Below are positions 7,982 to 16,836 of a stretch of DNA of 64,000 bases, piece after piece (position 1 is the stretch's first letter; each line of letters opens with the position of its first letter). A program made the position numbers and the translations under genes. The notes beneath the pieces are model-generated. The model was given only the letters and a program-made list of their open reading frames with translations. It did no database searches and was not told the origin of the DNA. The stretch is taken from the NCBI GenBank assembly GCA_964596645.1, contig CAZQVB010000002.1, positions 124,001 through 188,000 of the forward strand. Direction: 5' to 3'. The DNA comes from CAVQEK01 sp964596645. GTDB lineage: Bacteria; Bacteroidota; Bacteroidia; Cytophagales; Cyclobacteriaceae.

Positions 7982-8464
7982 ATGAGAGATATTCTTCTAA
8001 TCACATTTGGTATTTTATTATTCATTTTCGGCTCATTTAGTCAGGAACAGAACTTTTCAGACATTGAATACATAATTATTGCAGAAGGAAACGACTCACC
8101 CTTAGAAAACTATCAGATTGTTTGTTTTAATAAATATTTTAATCTTGAACAGCTTCCGATAGAATTCAAGAATAAATATGATCTAGCTAACCCACAGCTT
8201 TTTAAGAAGAGAATGCTAATTCAAGTTTTTCATAGAGACACTGAAAAACAGGGGTTGGACAAATTTGAAATTAATGAGATTAAAGAAAGTCAGTCTGATA
8301 TTGTATTCGACTATAGTCTTGTCAATTCTGACACCACAAACGACTCTACAATACAATCTCCATTCTTAATTGTCCAGATTCCGAAGGATATAAAAAAACG
8401 AATCCGCTTCATCGAAAATGGACAAGAACTGGGAAAGGGACAAGATATGTACATTAAAAATTAA
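7982..8464 (+). CDS. Hypothetical secreted protein
   Basis: A 160-residue protein starting MRDILLITFG with a clear signal peptide ending near SFSQ at about residue 20. The mature part is hydrophilic and has no motif I recognise; a serine/threonine-rich stretch (DTTNDSTIQS) near 115-125 is probably a loop. It is the only gene between two attC-like structures and has the AT-rich composition of the island. An envelope or extracellular location follows from the signal peptide; nothing more can be said. Confidence 0.55.
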   Translation: MRDILLITFGILLFIFGSFSQEQNFSDIEYIIIAEGNDSPLENYQIVCFNKYFNLEQLPIEFKNKYDLANPQLFKKRMLIQVFHRDTEKQGLDKFEINEIKESQSDIVFDYSLVNSDTTNDSTIQSPFLIVQIPKDIKKRIRFIENGQELGKGQDMYIKN

Positions 8465-8475
8465 GGAACAACTGT

Positions 8476-8576
8476 GCCCAACAATGGCTGAGAAAACATG
8501 CGTGAGCTCGTTACAGTGAAGATGATGACGTTTGTTCTTGGCAGCAAGATTTTGGTCTTAAAGCCGCGCGTTAAAT
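8476..8576. other. attC-like site with GCCCAAC and GTTAAAT ends
   Basis: GCCCAAC at 8476-8482 fits RYYYAAC and GTTAAAT at 8570-8576 fits GTTRRRY, 101 bases overall, lying between the stop of one gene (8464) and the start of the next (8591). Internal pairing is weaker than in the neighbouring sites. Confidence 0.45.
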
Positions 8577-8590
8577 CCACTTAAAAGACA

Positions 8591-9253
8591 ATGAAAAGAA
8601 TATTAACTGTGTTGACAATTGTGCTTTCAATCCCAGCCTTTGGACAAAACCATTTTATTGGACTGAAAGGAGGAATAAACTGGACAAATGTTAACTCATC
8701 AAACTTTATGAGTAATAATGACAATCGAACGGGCTTTAATAGTGGCTTGACTTATCAGTATTTTCTGAACGAAAGATTTAGTATAGGAATAGATCTATTG
8801 TACTTCCAGAGGGGATTTACAAATGGCAATGTATTCACAGATCAGCTTGGAAACCTAAATGAAGAAAGAGCGACTAGCACTTTCGACTATGACTATTTAT
8901 CAATTCCTTTGAAAGCTGGTATAATGATAGGCGATAAATTTTCTGGATTTGCTAACCTTGGAATTGTCCCCTCAATTTTAGTTGAGGCCATTACGACAAC
9001 TCCGGTAATTGAAGGTGTTCAGGAAGAGACTACAAACAATGTGACGGACAAGGTTTCTAAATTTGACTTCGCTGGTTTGGCTGAAATTGGAGCTAATTAC
9101 AAGATAAATCCTAATTTCCTCCTTTCAGCTTCATTTGGATATCAACACAGTTTTACAAGAATTAGTAATGAGGATTATTTTTCAAACTCAGAAATTCGTC
9201 ATTACGGAATGATATTGTCATTTGGAATGCAATATGCATTGAGAAAAGAATGA
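8591..9253 (+). CDS. Outer-membrane beta-barrel protein
   Basis: A 220-residue protein with an 18-residue signal peptide (cleavage near FGQ) followed by alternating amphipathic strands: FIGLKGGINW at the start, a repeated pattern of aromatic-Gly strands, and a terminal strand ending in a charged tail. This is the small 8-10-stranded barrel style (PorT or OmpW-like, outer_membrane_beta-barrel) very common in Bacteroidota. The closing segment (MILSFGMQYAL) fits a C-terminal barrel strand. Function unknown. It is the last gene of the AT-rich island; downstream no further attC-like end is obvious. Confidence 0.75.
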   Translation: MKRILTVLTIVLSIPAFGQNHFIGLKGGINWTNVNSSNFMSNNDNRTGFNSGLTYQYFLNERFSIGIDLLYFQRGFTNGNVFTDQLGNLNEERATSTFDYDYLSIPLKAGIMIGDKFSGFANLGIVPSILVEAITTTPVIEGVQEETTNNVTDKVSKFDFAGLAEIGANYKINPNFLLSASFGYQHSFTRISNEDYFSNSEIRHYGMILSFGMQYALRKE

Positions 9254-9721
9254 AGGGCCATATCAATGCCTATTCAATATAGGCGAGAAAGTAGTTAAAC
9301 CAATGATAGTTGCCCACTTCAACTTCACATCGATTTGACAGATTTGAAGCGCCCAATCGTCCACTGCGCACTGAATTATTTTTAGCTAGTCGCGCATTTT
9401 CATTTTACCCATGCAGCGACAAGACCAGGCCATAAATTTGTATAGATTCACATATTCCTTGATGTATACCGGAACTAAATTATGACTCTTGGCGGCAGCT
9501 TCTTTGAATTACGAAGTGGTCAACGACGGGTTTGTTGCAAGGGATGAAATGGTTTGTTGTGAACAAACCATACGTTGCTCTCTAGATATTTTGTAATTAC
9601 ATCAAACAATTTTTCAAGCCAGGTGATCAATAATCGATGCCCCCCGGGTAAAAGTATATCATGCAATTCTTTGTTCTAATCATTACTTTAGCCCGTTCAC
9701 ACCAACCATCAACAGCTGTCT
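9254..9721. other. Gene-free boundary region of the accessory island
   Basis: About 470 bases without a credible gene. It contains a perfect small palindrome (GGTTTGTT and AACAAACC, 9551-9569) of unknown role. Composition changes here from the AT-rich island to the GC-richer chromosome, so it probably holds the right-hand junction of the island. Confidence 0.4.
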
Positions 9722-10708
9722 ATGCCATTAATTGAGCACTCCACCTATCGAAGGCCCTGGTACTTGTGCAACAGCCATATGGAAACCATAGTGCCTGCGC
9801 TGCTGCGCCGCGTACCGAAATTGCCCTATAAGCGCGAGCGGATTGAAACACCCGATGGCGACTTCCTCGACCTCGACTGGATGACCGCCGGCCACAGTCA
9901 ATTGGCCATTCTCAGCCATGGACTGGAGGGCAACTCCAGCCGCCGTTATATCCGGGGTATGGCGGCGGCCTTTAGCGGCCAGGGCTGGGATGTGTTGGCG
10001 TGGAATTGCCGCAGCTGTAGTGGGGAGATGAACAGGGCACTGCGCATGTACCACCACGGCGCCAGCGATGACCTCGACGCAGTGATCACCCGGGTGTTGG
10101 AGAAAGGTCAGTATAAAACCATTGTGCTGATCGGTTTCAGCATGGGTGGCAGCATCACCATCAAGTACCTGGGCGAGCGCGGTGTGGATGTGCCCAAAGA
10201 GATACGCGGCGGGGTGGCCTTCTCTGTGCCTTGCGATCTGCCAGCCAGCGCCTCGGTGCTCAACCGCTTCCCGAGCCAGATCTATAGACGCCGCTTTCTG
10301 CGCAAGCTGAAGGCGAAAATAGCAAGCAAGGCCAGCCAATACCCCGACGATGTGGACATTACCGATCTGCAAGCCATCCGCGATTTTGATGCTTTTGACA
10401 CCCGGTATTCGGCCCCCATCAGCGGCTTTGCTTCATTGAAGCAGTTTTACGACTACTGCAGTGCCCGCAACTATGTGGAGGGTGTGCGCCTGCCTTTTTT
10501 GCTGGTGAATGCGCTGAACGATCCGATGCTTCCCCCGTCGTGTTTCCCGGTGGCGGCCGCCAAGGCGAGCGACTGCTTCTACCTGGAAATGCCGCGACAT
10601 GGCGGGCATGTAGGCTTTTCGTCGAGTAGCCGCTCGGCGATCAACTGGGCCGAGCAGCGCGCGCTGGACTTTGCCAGTGCGCTGGCCGACGGGAATATCC
10701 GTGTGTAA
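9722..10708 (+). CDS. YheT-like alpha/beta hydrolase
   Basis: A 328-residue protein matching the YheT/ABHD1-3 family of alpha/beta-fold hydrolases. The N-terminal NSHMETIVPALLRR segment and the DFLDLDW strand are family hallmarks. The catalytic triad is visible: Ser in GFSMGGS (about residue 142), Asp in NALNDPML (about 265) and His in HGGHVGF (about 297). Substrates of bacterial members are not well established; esterase or lipase activity on acyl esters is the usual suggestion. The full-length frame and GC-rich codon use mark a core gene. It stands alone, with the island on its left and the convergent lrgAB operon on its right. Confidence 0.85.
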   Translation: MPLIEHSTYRRPWYLCNSHMETIVPALLRRVPKLPYKRERIETPDGDFLDLDWMTAGHSQLAILSHGLEGNSSRRYIRGMAAAFSGQGWDVLAWNCRSCSGEMNRALRMYHHGASDDLDAVITRVLEKGQYKTIVLIGFSMGGSITIKYLGERGVDVPKEIRGGVAFSVPCDLPASASVLNRFPSQIYRRRFLRKLKAKIASKASQYPDDVDITDLQAIRDFDAFDTRYSAPISGFASLKQFYDYCSARNYVEGVRLPFLLVNALNDPMLPPSCFPVAAAKASDCFYLEMPRHGGHVGFSSSSRSAINWAEQRALDFASALADGNIRV

Positions 10709-10750
10709 AATAAATAGGTTCGCGCCAGCATAGAAGCCACCTAGACAGCG

Positions 10751-11440
10751 CTAGTAAATCCAGGATACGAAGGCAGGGGCCAGGAAGGCGGTGAGCAGGC
10801 CATTCAGGCACATACCCAGTGCGGCTGCAGCCCCCTGAAGCGTGCCTTCTTCATTGGCCTGTGCAGTGCCCATGCCGTGGGCGGCAGTGCCAAGGGCGAG
10901 CCCGCGGGCTATGGGATGGTGAAAGCCAAAGCGGTCGAACATCCATGGGCCCAGCATTGCGCCGAATATGCCGACTGCAATCACTACGGCAGCCGTGAGC
11001 GATTCCAGTCCGCCCAGTGTAGCGCTTATTTTTATGGCGATGGGTGTTGTCACCGACTTTGGCACCAGCGTCATCACTATGGCATGGCTGCTCCGGAGCA
11101 GTATGGCAAGTACCGCCACACTCACCATGCCCGCTATACCACCGATGGTAATGCTGGCGGCTATGGCCAGAGCGTGCTTTTTTAGCAGCTCGTATTTATC
11201 ATACATCAGCACGCCAAGAGCCACTACAGAGGGTCCCAGAAAAAAGGCAATTACTTCTCCTCCCTGCATATAAGTTTTGTATTCCGTCTTCAGCACTTGC
11301 AACAGCACAATGAGCAATGCCACCGTCCACAGCACAGGGTTGAGCAGCATGCTCTTTGTGCGTCGGTACATCGTCACTGCCAACAGGAAAATCACGATGG
11401 TAATGGCAAACCAGAAGAGTGCAATCAGTACTTCCTTCAT
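10751..11440 (-). CDS. lrgB: LrgB/CidB family membrane protein
   Basis: A 229-residue integral membrane protein with six to seven hydrophobic segments. The pattern LLRSSHAIVMTLVPKSVTTPIA and the later RGLALGTAAHGMGTA are diagnostic of the LrgB/CidB family. In Staphylococcus these modulate murein hydrolase activity and cell lysis; in plants and other bacteria the fused or paired proteins act in export of glycolate or pyruvate. Which of these applies here is unknown. It overlaps the upstream lrgA by four bases, so the two are almost certainly translated as a pair. Confidence 0.88.
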   Translation of the reverse strand: MKEVLIALFWFAITIVIFLLAVTMYRRTKSMLLNPVLWTVALLIVLLQVLKTEYKTYMQGGEVIAFFLGPSVVALGVLMYDKYELLKKHALAIAASITIGGIAGMVSVAVLAILLRSSHAIVMTLVPKSVTTPIAIKISATLGGLESLTAAVVIAVGIFGAMLGPWMFDRFGFHHPIARGLALGTAAHGMGTAQANEEGTLQGAAAALGMCLNGLLTAFLAPAFVSWIY

Positions 11441-11775
11441 CTGGTTTTCTTGAAAAAGCTAAAACCAACACCGGTGCACAACAGCACCAGTACGGTGGAG
11501 ATGACGGAGCTGACCAGGATGGGCAGCCAGTGTGCTCCCAGCAGATCGAAGTGCAGCATCAGGCCTACCCCGGCCGGTACGAAAAAGAGTGCAAAGTACT
11601 TCATCAGCCAAGTGGTCGCCGGCTTCACAGCTTTCAGTTTGATTACATTCAGCCTAAGGGCAAAAAAGATCAGCAGCATGCCGACCACATTGCCGGGTAC
11701 AGCAAGGCCAAGCAGCCAGGTGGCCATTTCACCCAAAAACAAAAAAAGAAGGATATAGAAAAAACCAAGGAGCAT
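11437..11775 (-). CDS. lrgA: LrgA/CidA family holin-like protein
   Basis: A 112-residue protein with four hydrophobic segments and the family pattern LAVPGNVVGMLLIFFALR near residues 25-42, then FFVPAGVGLM near 66-76. LrgA/CidA proteins are small membrane proteins that work with LrgB/CidB. Start chosen at the first ATG; length is normal for the family. The four-base overlap with lrgB shows an operon. No LytSR-type regulator lies nearby in this window. Confidence 0.88.
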   Translation of the reverse strand: MLLGFFYILLFLFLGEMATWLLGLAVPGNVVGMLLIFFALRLNVIKLKAVKPATTWLMKYFALFFVPAGVGLMLHFDLLGAHWLPILVSSVISTVLVLLCTGVGFSFFKKTR

Positions 11776-11900
11776 AGGGTGCCATCAATGTGAAGCCAAA
11801 AATAATGAGTAATTATTGACCTCTGTACAGAAATATTGTACAATTGGCGCCTATGCCCCTAATGCAGAACATCTTCCTCTGAGACTTAAACCCATAGAAC

Positions 11901-12275
11901 ATGTCTGAACTCAATGTGCTCGGCACGAAACTCATTAAATGCTGCACCGCGCCGATGACCGGTTACCGCCGCGATGGCCTGTGCTCTTTTTATGAAGACG
12001 ACCCCGGGGTGCATACGGTGTGCGCCCAGATGACCAAGCAGTTTTTGCAGTTTTCCTACGACATGGGCAACGACCTCATCTCTCCGGTACCGGCCTATAA
12101 CTTCATCGGGCTACGTGCAGGCGATAAGTGGTGCCTTTGTGTGTCGCGCTGGCTCGAGGCGTACAAAGCCGGTGAAGCGCCGCCCGTGGTGCTGGCTGCT
12201 ACGCATCACTCTGTACTGGAGCATATCAGTCTGGAGGAGTTGAAAGCCTACGCCATTGATGGTGATTTGGCATAA
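11901..12275 (+). CDS. DUF2237 family protein
   Basis: A 124-residue protein matching DUF2237 along its whole length: the GTKLIKCCTAPMTGYRRDG start, the HTVCAQMTKQFLQFS block, the DLISP motif and the GDKWCLCVSRW block with conserved cysteines and tryptophans. The family is found across bacteria and algae and has no established function. It is flanked by convergent and divergent genes and has no operon partner. Confidence 0.85.
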   Translation: MSELNVLGTKLIKCCTAPMTGYRRDGLCSFYEDDPGVHTVCAQMTKQFLQFSYDMGNDLISPVPAYNFIGLRAGDKWCLCVSRWLEAYKAGEAPPVVLAATHHSVLEHISLEELKAYAIDGDLA

Positions 12276-12318
12276 ATAAGATCAATATTATTTCATAACA
12301 GCGCTTGTCGACAACCAC

Positions 12319-13905
12319 TCAAACGAAAATGCTGATCAACTGACTGCACACAATAATGAGTACCAGCGCAAAGGGATATACTGTGGCGTAGGAAATCTTT
12401 GGCGCATTGGAATCGGTCATGGGCTCTACTGCGCTCAAAGCCGGCGTGCTGGTCATGGCGCCCGTAAGCGCGCCTAACAGTACCAGAAAGTTGATTTTGA
12501 ACAGGTAACGGCCCACCAGCATGGCCAGCGCCATGGGCAGCAGGGTGATGAGCGCGCCGGCCATAAAGTAACGAAGGCCTCCCTGCGATAGCGTTTCAAC
12601 CAAATTGCCCCCAGCACTTGTGCCCACCGACACCATAAAAAAGACAAGGCCTATTTTTCTCAGCATCTGGTTGCTGGGCCCCGACACATTCCAAAGAATA
12701 TTGCCTGTTTTCCCTATCCTGCTCAGTATAATAGCCGCCAGCAGCACACCACCCGTAATGCCCAGGCTGAAGCGGAACCCCGGAAATGGCAGCTCTACCA
12801 TGCCCAGCAATATGCCCAGTGTAATGCCTGCAGCCACAGGGAGTATGTCCAGTTCTATCAGCCGCTTGCGGTTGTCGCCCAGTAGCTTTTGCACATTGGC
12901 AAGGTTTTGCTCATTCACAGCAATCATTACTTTATCGCCGAAGTGGAAAGTGCTGTTGGCATCCGGAGAGAAATCAATGCCCGCCCGGCGGATGGAGGTG
13001 GCCGTGGCATCGTACTGCTCAAAAAGACCAATCTCGCCAAGCGATTTGTTCACCATTTTCTCGTTGGTCACCAATATGGACTGTACCACAAAGCGGTGGC
13101 TCAGGGGTATTTGTTCCTGGGTGGGGCTGCCTACCAACAATTGTATCTTATTCAGGTCGCTGTCTGTACCTACGGCTTTCACCAGATCGCCCCGGTGCAG
13201 CACAGTTTTGGCGGTGGGTGTGAACGCTTCGCCTTCGTGCATCACTCGCGAAATGTTGCAGTGCGTCATGGTTCTTATCTTGAGTTCCCCCAGCGTTCTG
13301 CCAAAAATGTTGGGGTTTTCTACAACAAAATTTCTATTGGTAAGCTGTGGGTACACCTCGCGCACCGTCTGGTCGTACTGCTGCTCTTCTTTGGACAGCG
13401 ACACTTTGAAAAGAACGGGGGATAATTTCACAAAAAGAATTACCGCCAATACGCCGAAAGGATAGGCTATGCCATAGCCAATGGAGGCCAGTGTGGAGCC
13501 GGTGGCCTCTATGGCAGCAGCCAGACCAGGCGTGCTGGTGAGCGCCCCGGAAAAAAGTCCAACGGCCAGGGGTGTATCTATTTTTAACAGGTGCGCCATC
13601 ACCACCGTCACCAGAGCACCGCTGCCCACGGCTATGGCTGTGAACGTGATCAACCGCAGTCCGTCCTTCTTGAATGATTCAAAAAATCCCGGACCCGCCT
13701 GTATGCCTACTGAGTAGATGAAAAATATAAGCCCTAATTTTTGCAACAGATCGGGCATCTGCACACCAAAATGACCAAATATCAGTGCCACAAAGATGAT
13801 GGCAGAAAGATCAAGGGAAACACCCCTTATTTCAATCTGCCCCAGCAATGTGCCCAGCACCACAATGAGGAAAAAGGCAAAATATTCGTTGGTGATCAGA
13901 TCCAT
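12319..13905 (-). CDS. AspT/YidE/YbjL-type transporter with two TrkA-C domains
   Basis: A 528-residue membrane protein built as a duplicated transporter: an N-terminal block of about five membrane segments (GLIFFIYSVGIQAGPGFF), two cytoplasmic TrkA-C (RCK-C) domains at about residues 185-345, then a second membrane block repeating the same theme (GLVFFMVSVGTSAGG). This is the architecture of the aspartate:alanine exchanger family and its YidE/YbjL relatives. The transported substrate cannot be told from sequence; the RCK-C domains suggest ligand-controlled activity. It stands alone on the minus strand. Confidence 0.85.
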   Translation of the reverse strand: MDLITNEYFAFFLIVVLGTLLGQIEIRGVSLDLSAIIFVALIFGHFGVQMPDLLQKLGLIFFIYSVGIQAGPGFFESFKKDGLRLITFTAIAVGSGALVTVVMAHLLKIDTPLAVGLFSGALTSTPGLAAAIEATGSTLASIGYGIAYPFGVLAVILFVKLSPVLFKVSLSKEEQQYDQTVREVYPQLTNRNFVVENPNIFGRTLGELKIRTMTHCNISRVMHEGEAFTPTAKTVLHRGDLVKAVGTDSDLNKIQLLVGSPTQEQIPLSHRFVVQSILVTNEKMVNKSLGEIGLFEQYDATATSIRRAGIDFSPDANSTFHFGDKVMIAVNEQNLANVQKLLGDNRKRLIELDILPVAAGITLGILLGMVELPFPGFRFSLGITGGVLLAAIILSRIGKTGNILWNVSGPSNQMLRKIGLVFFMVSVGTSAGGNLVETLSQGGLRYFMAGALITLLPMALAMLVGRYLFKINFLVLLGALTGAMTSTPALSAVEPMTDSNAPKISYATVYPFALVLIIVCSQLISIFV

Positions 13906-13988
13906 GCAGAGGATTGGTTATAGGCGTAGCGCAAATATAATAAAGCCAGTGAGCGCTTGAAGAAAGCAGTGATCAGCCAGTGAATACC

Positions 13989-14810
13989 TCAATCACTGCG
14001 CCGGGCTAGGGCATAGGCTGCACCCACGGCAGTGGCGTATTCGGCATTGTTTGGTATGGTAAAGTGAAGGCCAAACATGCTTTCCAGCAAGGCAAACTTG
14101 GCCGGAACCTGTGGCAGGCGCGTGAGCTTGCCGGTAAGCACCACCTGCGATGCGTCTTTCTGTCGTGCGGCAAACACGGCCATCATACCGATCGTCTGGC
14201 ACACCAGGTTGATGAGTCCAAGGGCTAGGTCTGAAGGCGTTGCTTTGTCGCTGTGCCGCCCAAAATTAGATGCAGTGGCATTGGCGGGAAGATTGCCCAA
14301 CTCTGCCGCGGCAATATCTCCAATACTGAGGTCTACTTTCACCAGGCTGCCCTCGCCGGCAAGCTCCACCAGCGCCTCGATATCAGTGATTTTCAGCATG
14401 TACTTGGCCAGGCCGATCAGTGTGCCCCCGCCTACGCCGGTACCGCCAAGGTGCTCTGCCTCTCCACCTTTGGCACTCACTATGGCCGTGCCTGTGCCCA
14501 TGCTTACCACAATGGCTTCTTCTATGGCCGACAGATACAGCCCACCCATACCTATGGCTTTAAATTCATCTACCTTGATGAGCGGAATACCAAATAACTC
14601 ATCGCCAAGGGCATGCGCCCCGACACCCGTCACGGCGATGGCGTCGATATCCGACAGCGCCACCTTCTGCTGCGTCACAAATTTGCCCAAGGCACCACTG
14701 GCCGATGTCACCGGGTCATTGGCCGCTACGCTCAATACGCTGGTGAGGTGATCGCTGTAGAAGCAGGCGATGTCTGTGGTGGTGCCTCCGATGTCGATGC
14801 CGATGTGCAT
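13989..14810 (-). CDS. coaW: Type II pantothenate kinase
   Basis: A 273-residue ASKHA-fold kinase that phosphorylates pantothenate in the first committed step of coenzyme A synthesis. Visible motifs are the phosphate-1 loop (IGIDIGGTTTDIA, residues 3-15), the VSMGTGTA phosphate-2 region (about 105-112), GGTGVGGGTLIGLA (about 122-135) and the adenosine-site LTGKLTRLP segment near the C-terminus. The length and motif set match the staphylococcal/eukaryotic type II enzymes, not the type III CoaX that many Bacteroidota carry. Preceded at 57 bases by the FkbM-family gene on the same strand. Confidence 0.85.
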   Translation of the reverse strand: MHIGIDIGGTTTDIACFYSDHLTSVLSVAANDPVTSASGALGKFVTQQKVALSDIDAIAVTGVGAHALGDELFGIPLIKVDEFKAIGMGGLYLSAIEEAIVVSMGTGTAIVSAKGGEAEHLGGTGVGGGTLIGLAKYMLKITDIEALVELAGEGSLVKVDLSIGDIAAAELGNLPANATASNFGRHSDKATPSDLALGLINLVCQTIGMMAVFAARQKDASQVVLTGKLTRLPQVPAKFALLESMFGLHFTIPNNAEYATAVGAAYALARRSD

Positions 14811-14867
14811 GGGTGGGTTGGGGTTTGGATGTGTGGTGTTGAAAATTTGTATTGAGCATGCGAGATA

Positions 14868-15728
14868 TTAGCTACTGGCTGTGGGGAGGGCCAGCACATC
14901 TATAGTGCCGCGTGCTGGTATATGTTGGGTATAGTTTTGGGCGTGAATGGGCTTTTTGTTGTGGCTGAGGTACAGGCGATAGTTCATTTTTTCAAAGAGA
15001 TCCTGATAATGCTGGAAAGATATGCCGCGCTCTTTCATCACATACAAGCCCAACTCAAATATGACCTGAGGCCGGAGCTGCTCCAATGTATGCATTGCCC
15101 CTTGCAGCACGTCGTATTCATGCCCGTCGGTGTCAATCTTTATAAAATCCAACCGCTGCAATCTTTCTTGCGCTACCACGGCATCTATAGAAGTAGCGGG
15201 AATGCCTTGCGTGGCCTGTGGTGCCCCTCCATGCACAGGATGCTCGTCGCCTGCGCGATGGCCGTCGATGCGCCAGCTTGAATAGGCCACCAATTCTATT
15301 TCGCCGGGTGCCTCGGCCACAAAGGCTTGTGTCACCTGTATTCGCTTAGCCAGGCCGGGGTTCAGCGCCAGGTTGTTCTGGAGTTTGCTCAGGGCATAAT
15401 GTGTGGGTTCAAAAGCATACACCCTGCCCTGAGGCACCAGGCGGGCAAACTGCAGGCTCATTATTCCAATATTGGCTCCGACGTCCATGATGATGCCGTC
15501 GGGTGGTATTTGCAGGTATTTATTTCTGGATACGTGGCGCTGAAAATTACCAAAAAGAAACAGCGATAAGTCGAGCCCTTCCCGCAGGTCCAGAGAAAAA
15601 TTGATATCACCGCGGGTCACACGTTGCTCGTCTTTTATGCCAAACAGCCGCAGCAATCTGTATAATTGATGGGCAATACCAATTTTGATTTGGGTAAGTG
15701 GCAGGCGGTGCAAGACTTTATGATACAT
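14868..15728 (-). CDS. FkbM family methyltransferase
   Basis: A 286-residue protein with the FkbM-type S-adenosylmethionine-dependent methyltransferase domain at about residues 75-240. Motif I is MDVGANIGIMS (about 81-91), followed by the acidic VYAFEP strand end and the FIKIDTDGHEYDVL motif that typifies this family. FkbM proteins methylate hydroxyls of polyketides, sugars or surface glycans. The substrate here is unknown, and no glycan cluster is adjacent. The first ~70 residues are a family-typical N-terminal extension. Confidence 0.85.
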   Translation of the reverse strand: MYHKVLHRLPLTQIKIGIAHQLYRLLRLFGIKDEQRVTRGDINFSLDLREGLDLSLFLFGNFQRHVSRNKYLQIPPDGIIMDVGANIGIMSLQFARLVPQGRVYAFEPTHYALSKLQNNLALNPGLAKRIQVTQAFVAEAPGEIELVAYSSWRIDGHRAGDEHPVHGGAPQATQGIPATSIDAVVAQERLQRLDFIKIDTDGHEYDVLQGAMHTLEQLRPQVIFELGLYVMKERGISFQHYQDLFEKMNYRLYLSHNKKPIHAQNYTQHIPARGTIDVLALPTASS

Positions 15729-15815
15729 GATGCCTTTTTATGTTTTCTTGAGAAATAATGGAAACAAAGATATGGAAAGGGCAAACCACTGCACGGGCTT
15801 GCGGTGTGCAAATGC

Positions 15816-16835
15816 TCACACTGTCGTATCGTCAGCTTTCAGCAGGTGTACCAATGAGGCAATGCTGCTGTGCCGGCTGTTGCGCCCGCGGTAGTGGCAG
15901 TGCCAAACCGGTTTTTCCTCCTTCAGCACTATCTCTATTTTGTGGGTTGTAGCATCACCTGCTTTCACCTCAAAACCGATTCTTTGCAGCGCCCGGGTCG
16001 TCCATGCGGTCTGAATGTCGGGCCCTGAGAGTGCTATGGTGTCGCAATGATCGACCAACATGCGGAAGCTGCCGGTGTGTTTGTCGAAGACCACGCTGTG
16101 GTGCACAAATACCCTGTCGATATCGCCATTCAGCACCAGGTCTTCGGGCGCACCGGCCGTTACGCCATTGTCCACATCAAACAGCCAGATGCGGTCGGCC
16201 GCCTGCAGTGCCAGGTCCATTTCATGGGTAGAGAGCACGATGGACTTACCGCTCTCGAGCGATAGCTGCCGGAGTAGCCGCATGATCTCCATTCTGTTGG
16301 GCAAGTCGAGGTGTGCGGTAGGTTCGTCGAGCAAAATGATTGCCGTATCCTGGGCCAGCGCACGGGCAATCATCACTTTTTGCCGTTCGCCATCGCTCAG
16401 TGTGTGTATATTTTTGTGTTGGAAAGCCAGCATGCCGGTGCTCTGCAGCGCCCACTCCACCATCTGCCTGTCCATAGCCGTGAGTGTGCCCAGCCAGCCG
16501 GTGTACGGGTATCGACCGAATGCCACCAGGTCGGCTACGGTAAGGTTGCCGGTGGTGATGGGGTCGGTGAGCACCACACTCATAAGGCGGGCGAGTTTCT
16601 TTTTATGTATTTGATGTATGGGAATCCCCGACACCACTGCCTTGCCTCCCAGGGCCGGCTGCAGCCCGGCCAGCGTGCGCAAGAGCGTAGACTTACCCGA
16701 GCCGTTGGCACCAAGTATACACACCAGCTCACCCGGTATCAATTCCAGATTCAATGGCCCTGCCACAAACTTATCGTCTTCTTTGCCACGGCGATAGCCG
16801 ATGGTCAATTCGTGGATATGGAGCACAGCAGACAT
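15816..16835 (-). CDS. btuD: Cobalamin ABC importer, ATP-binding subunit
   Basis: A 339-residue ATPase of the FecE/BtuD type. Walker A is GANGSGKST (about residues 36-44), the signature is LSDGERQK (about 145), Walker B is AIILLDEPTAH (about 164-174) and the switch His follows in LSTHEMD. About 80 residues beyond the usual end of the fold form a C-terminal extension of unknown role, which I have seen in other Bacteroidota members. It is the third gene of the riboswitch-controlled operon, beginning one base after the permease stop. The B12 assignment comes from the riboswitch, since the family also moves siderophores and haem. Confidence 0.85.
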   Translation of the reverse strand: MSAVLHIHELTIGYRRGKEDDKFVAGPLNLELIPGELVCILGANGSGKSTLLRTLAGLQPALGGKAVVSGIPIHQIHKKKLARLMSVVLTDPITTGNLTVADLVAFGRYPYTGWLGTLTAMDRQMVEWALQSTGMLAFQHKNIHTLSDGERQKVMIARALAQDTAIILLDEPTAHLDLPNRMEIMRLLRQLSLESGKSIVLSTHEMDLALQAADRIWLFDVDNGVTAGAPEDLVLNGDIDRVFVHHSVVFDKHTGSFRMLVDHCDTIALSGPDIQTAWTTRALQRIGFEVKAGDATTHKIEIVLKEEKPVWHCHYRGRNSRHSSIASLVHLLKADDTTV

Positions 16836-16836
16836 G

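Noticed and set aside
9551..9569. Small palindrome as transcription terminator
   Set aside because: No T tract and no adjacent gene end; left as an unexplained motif only.
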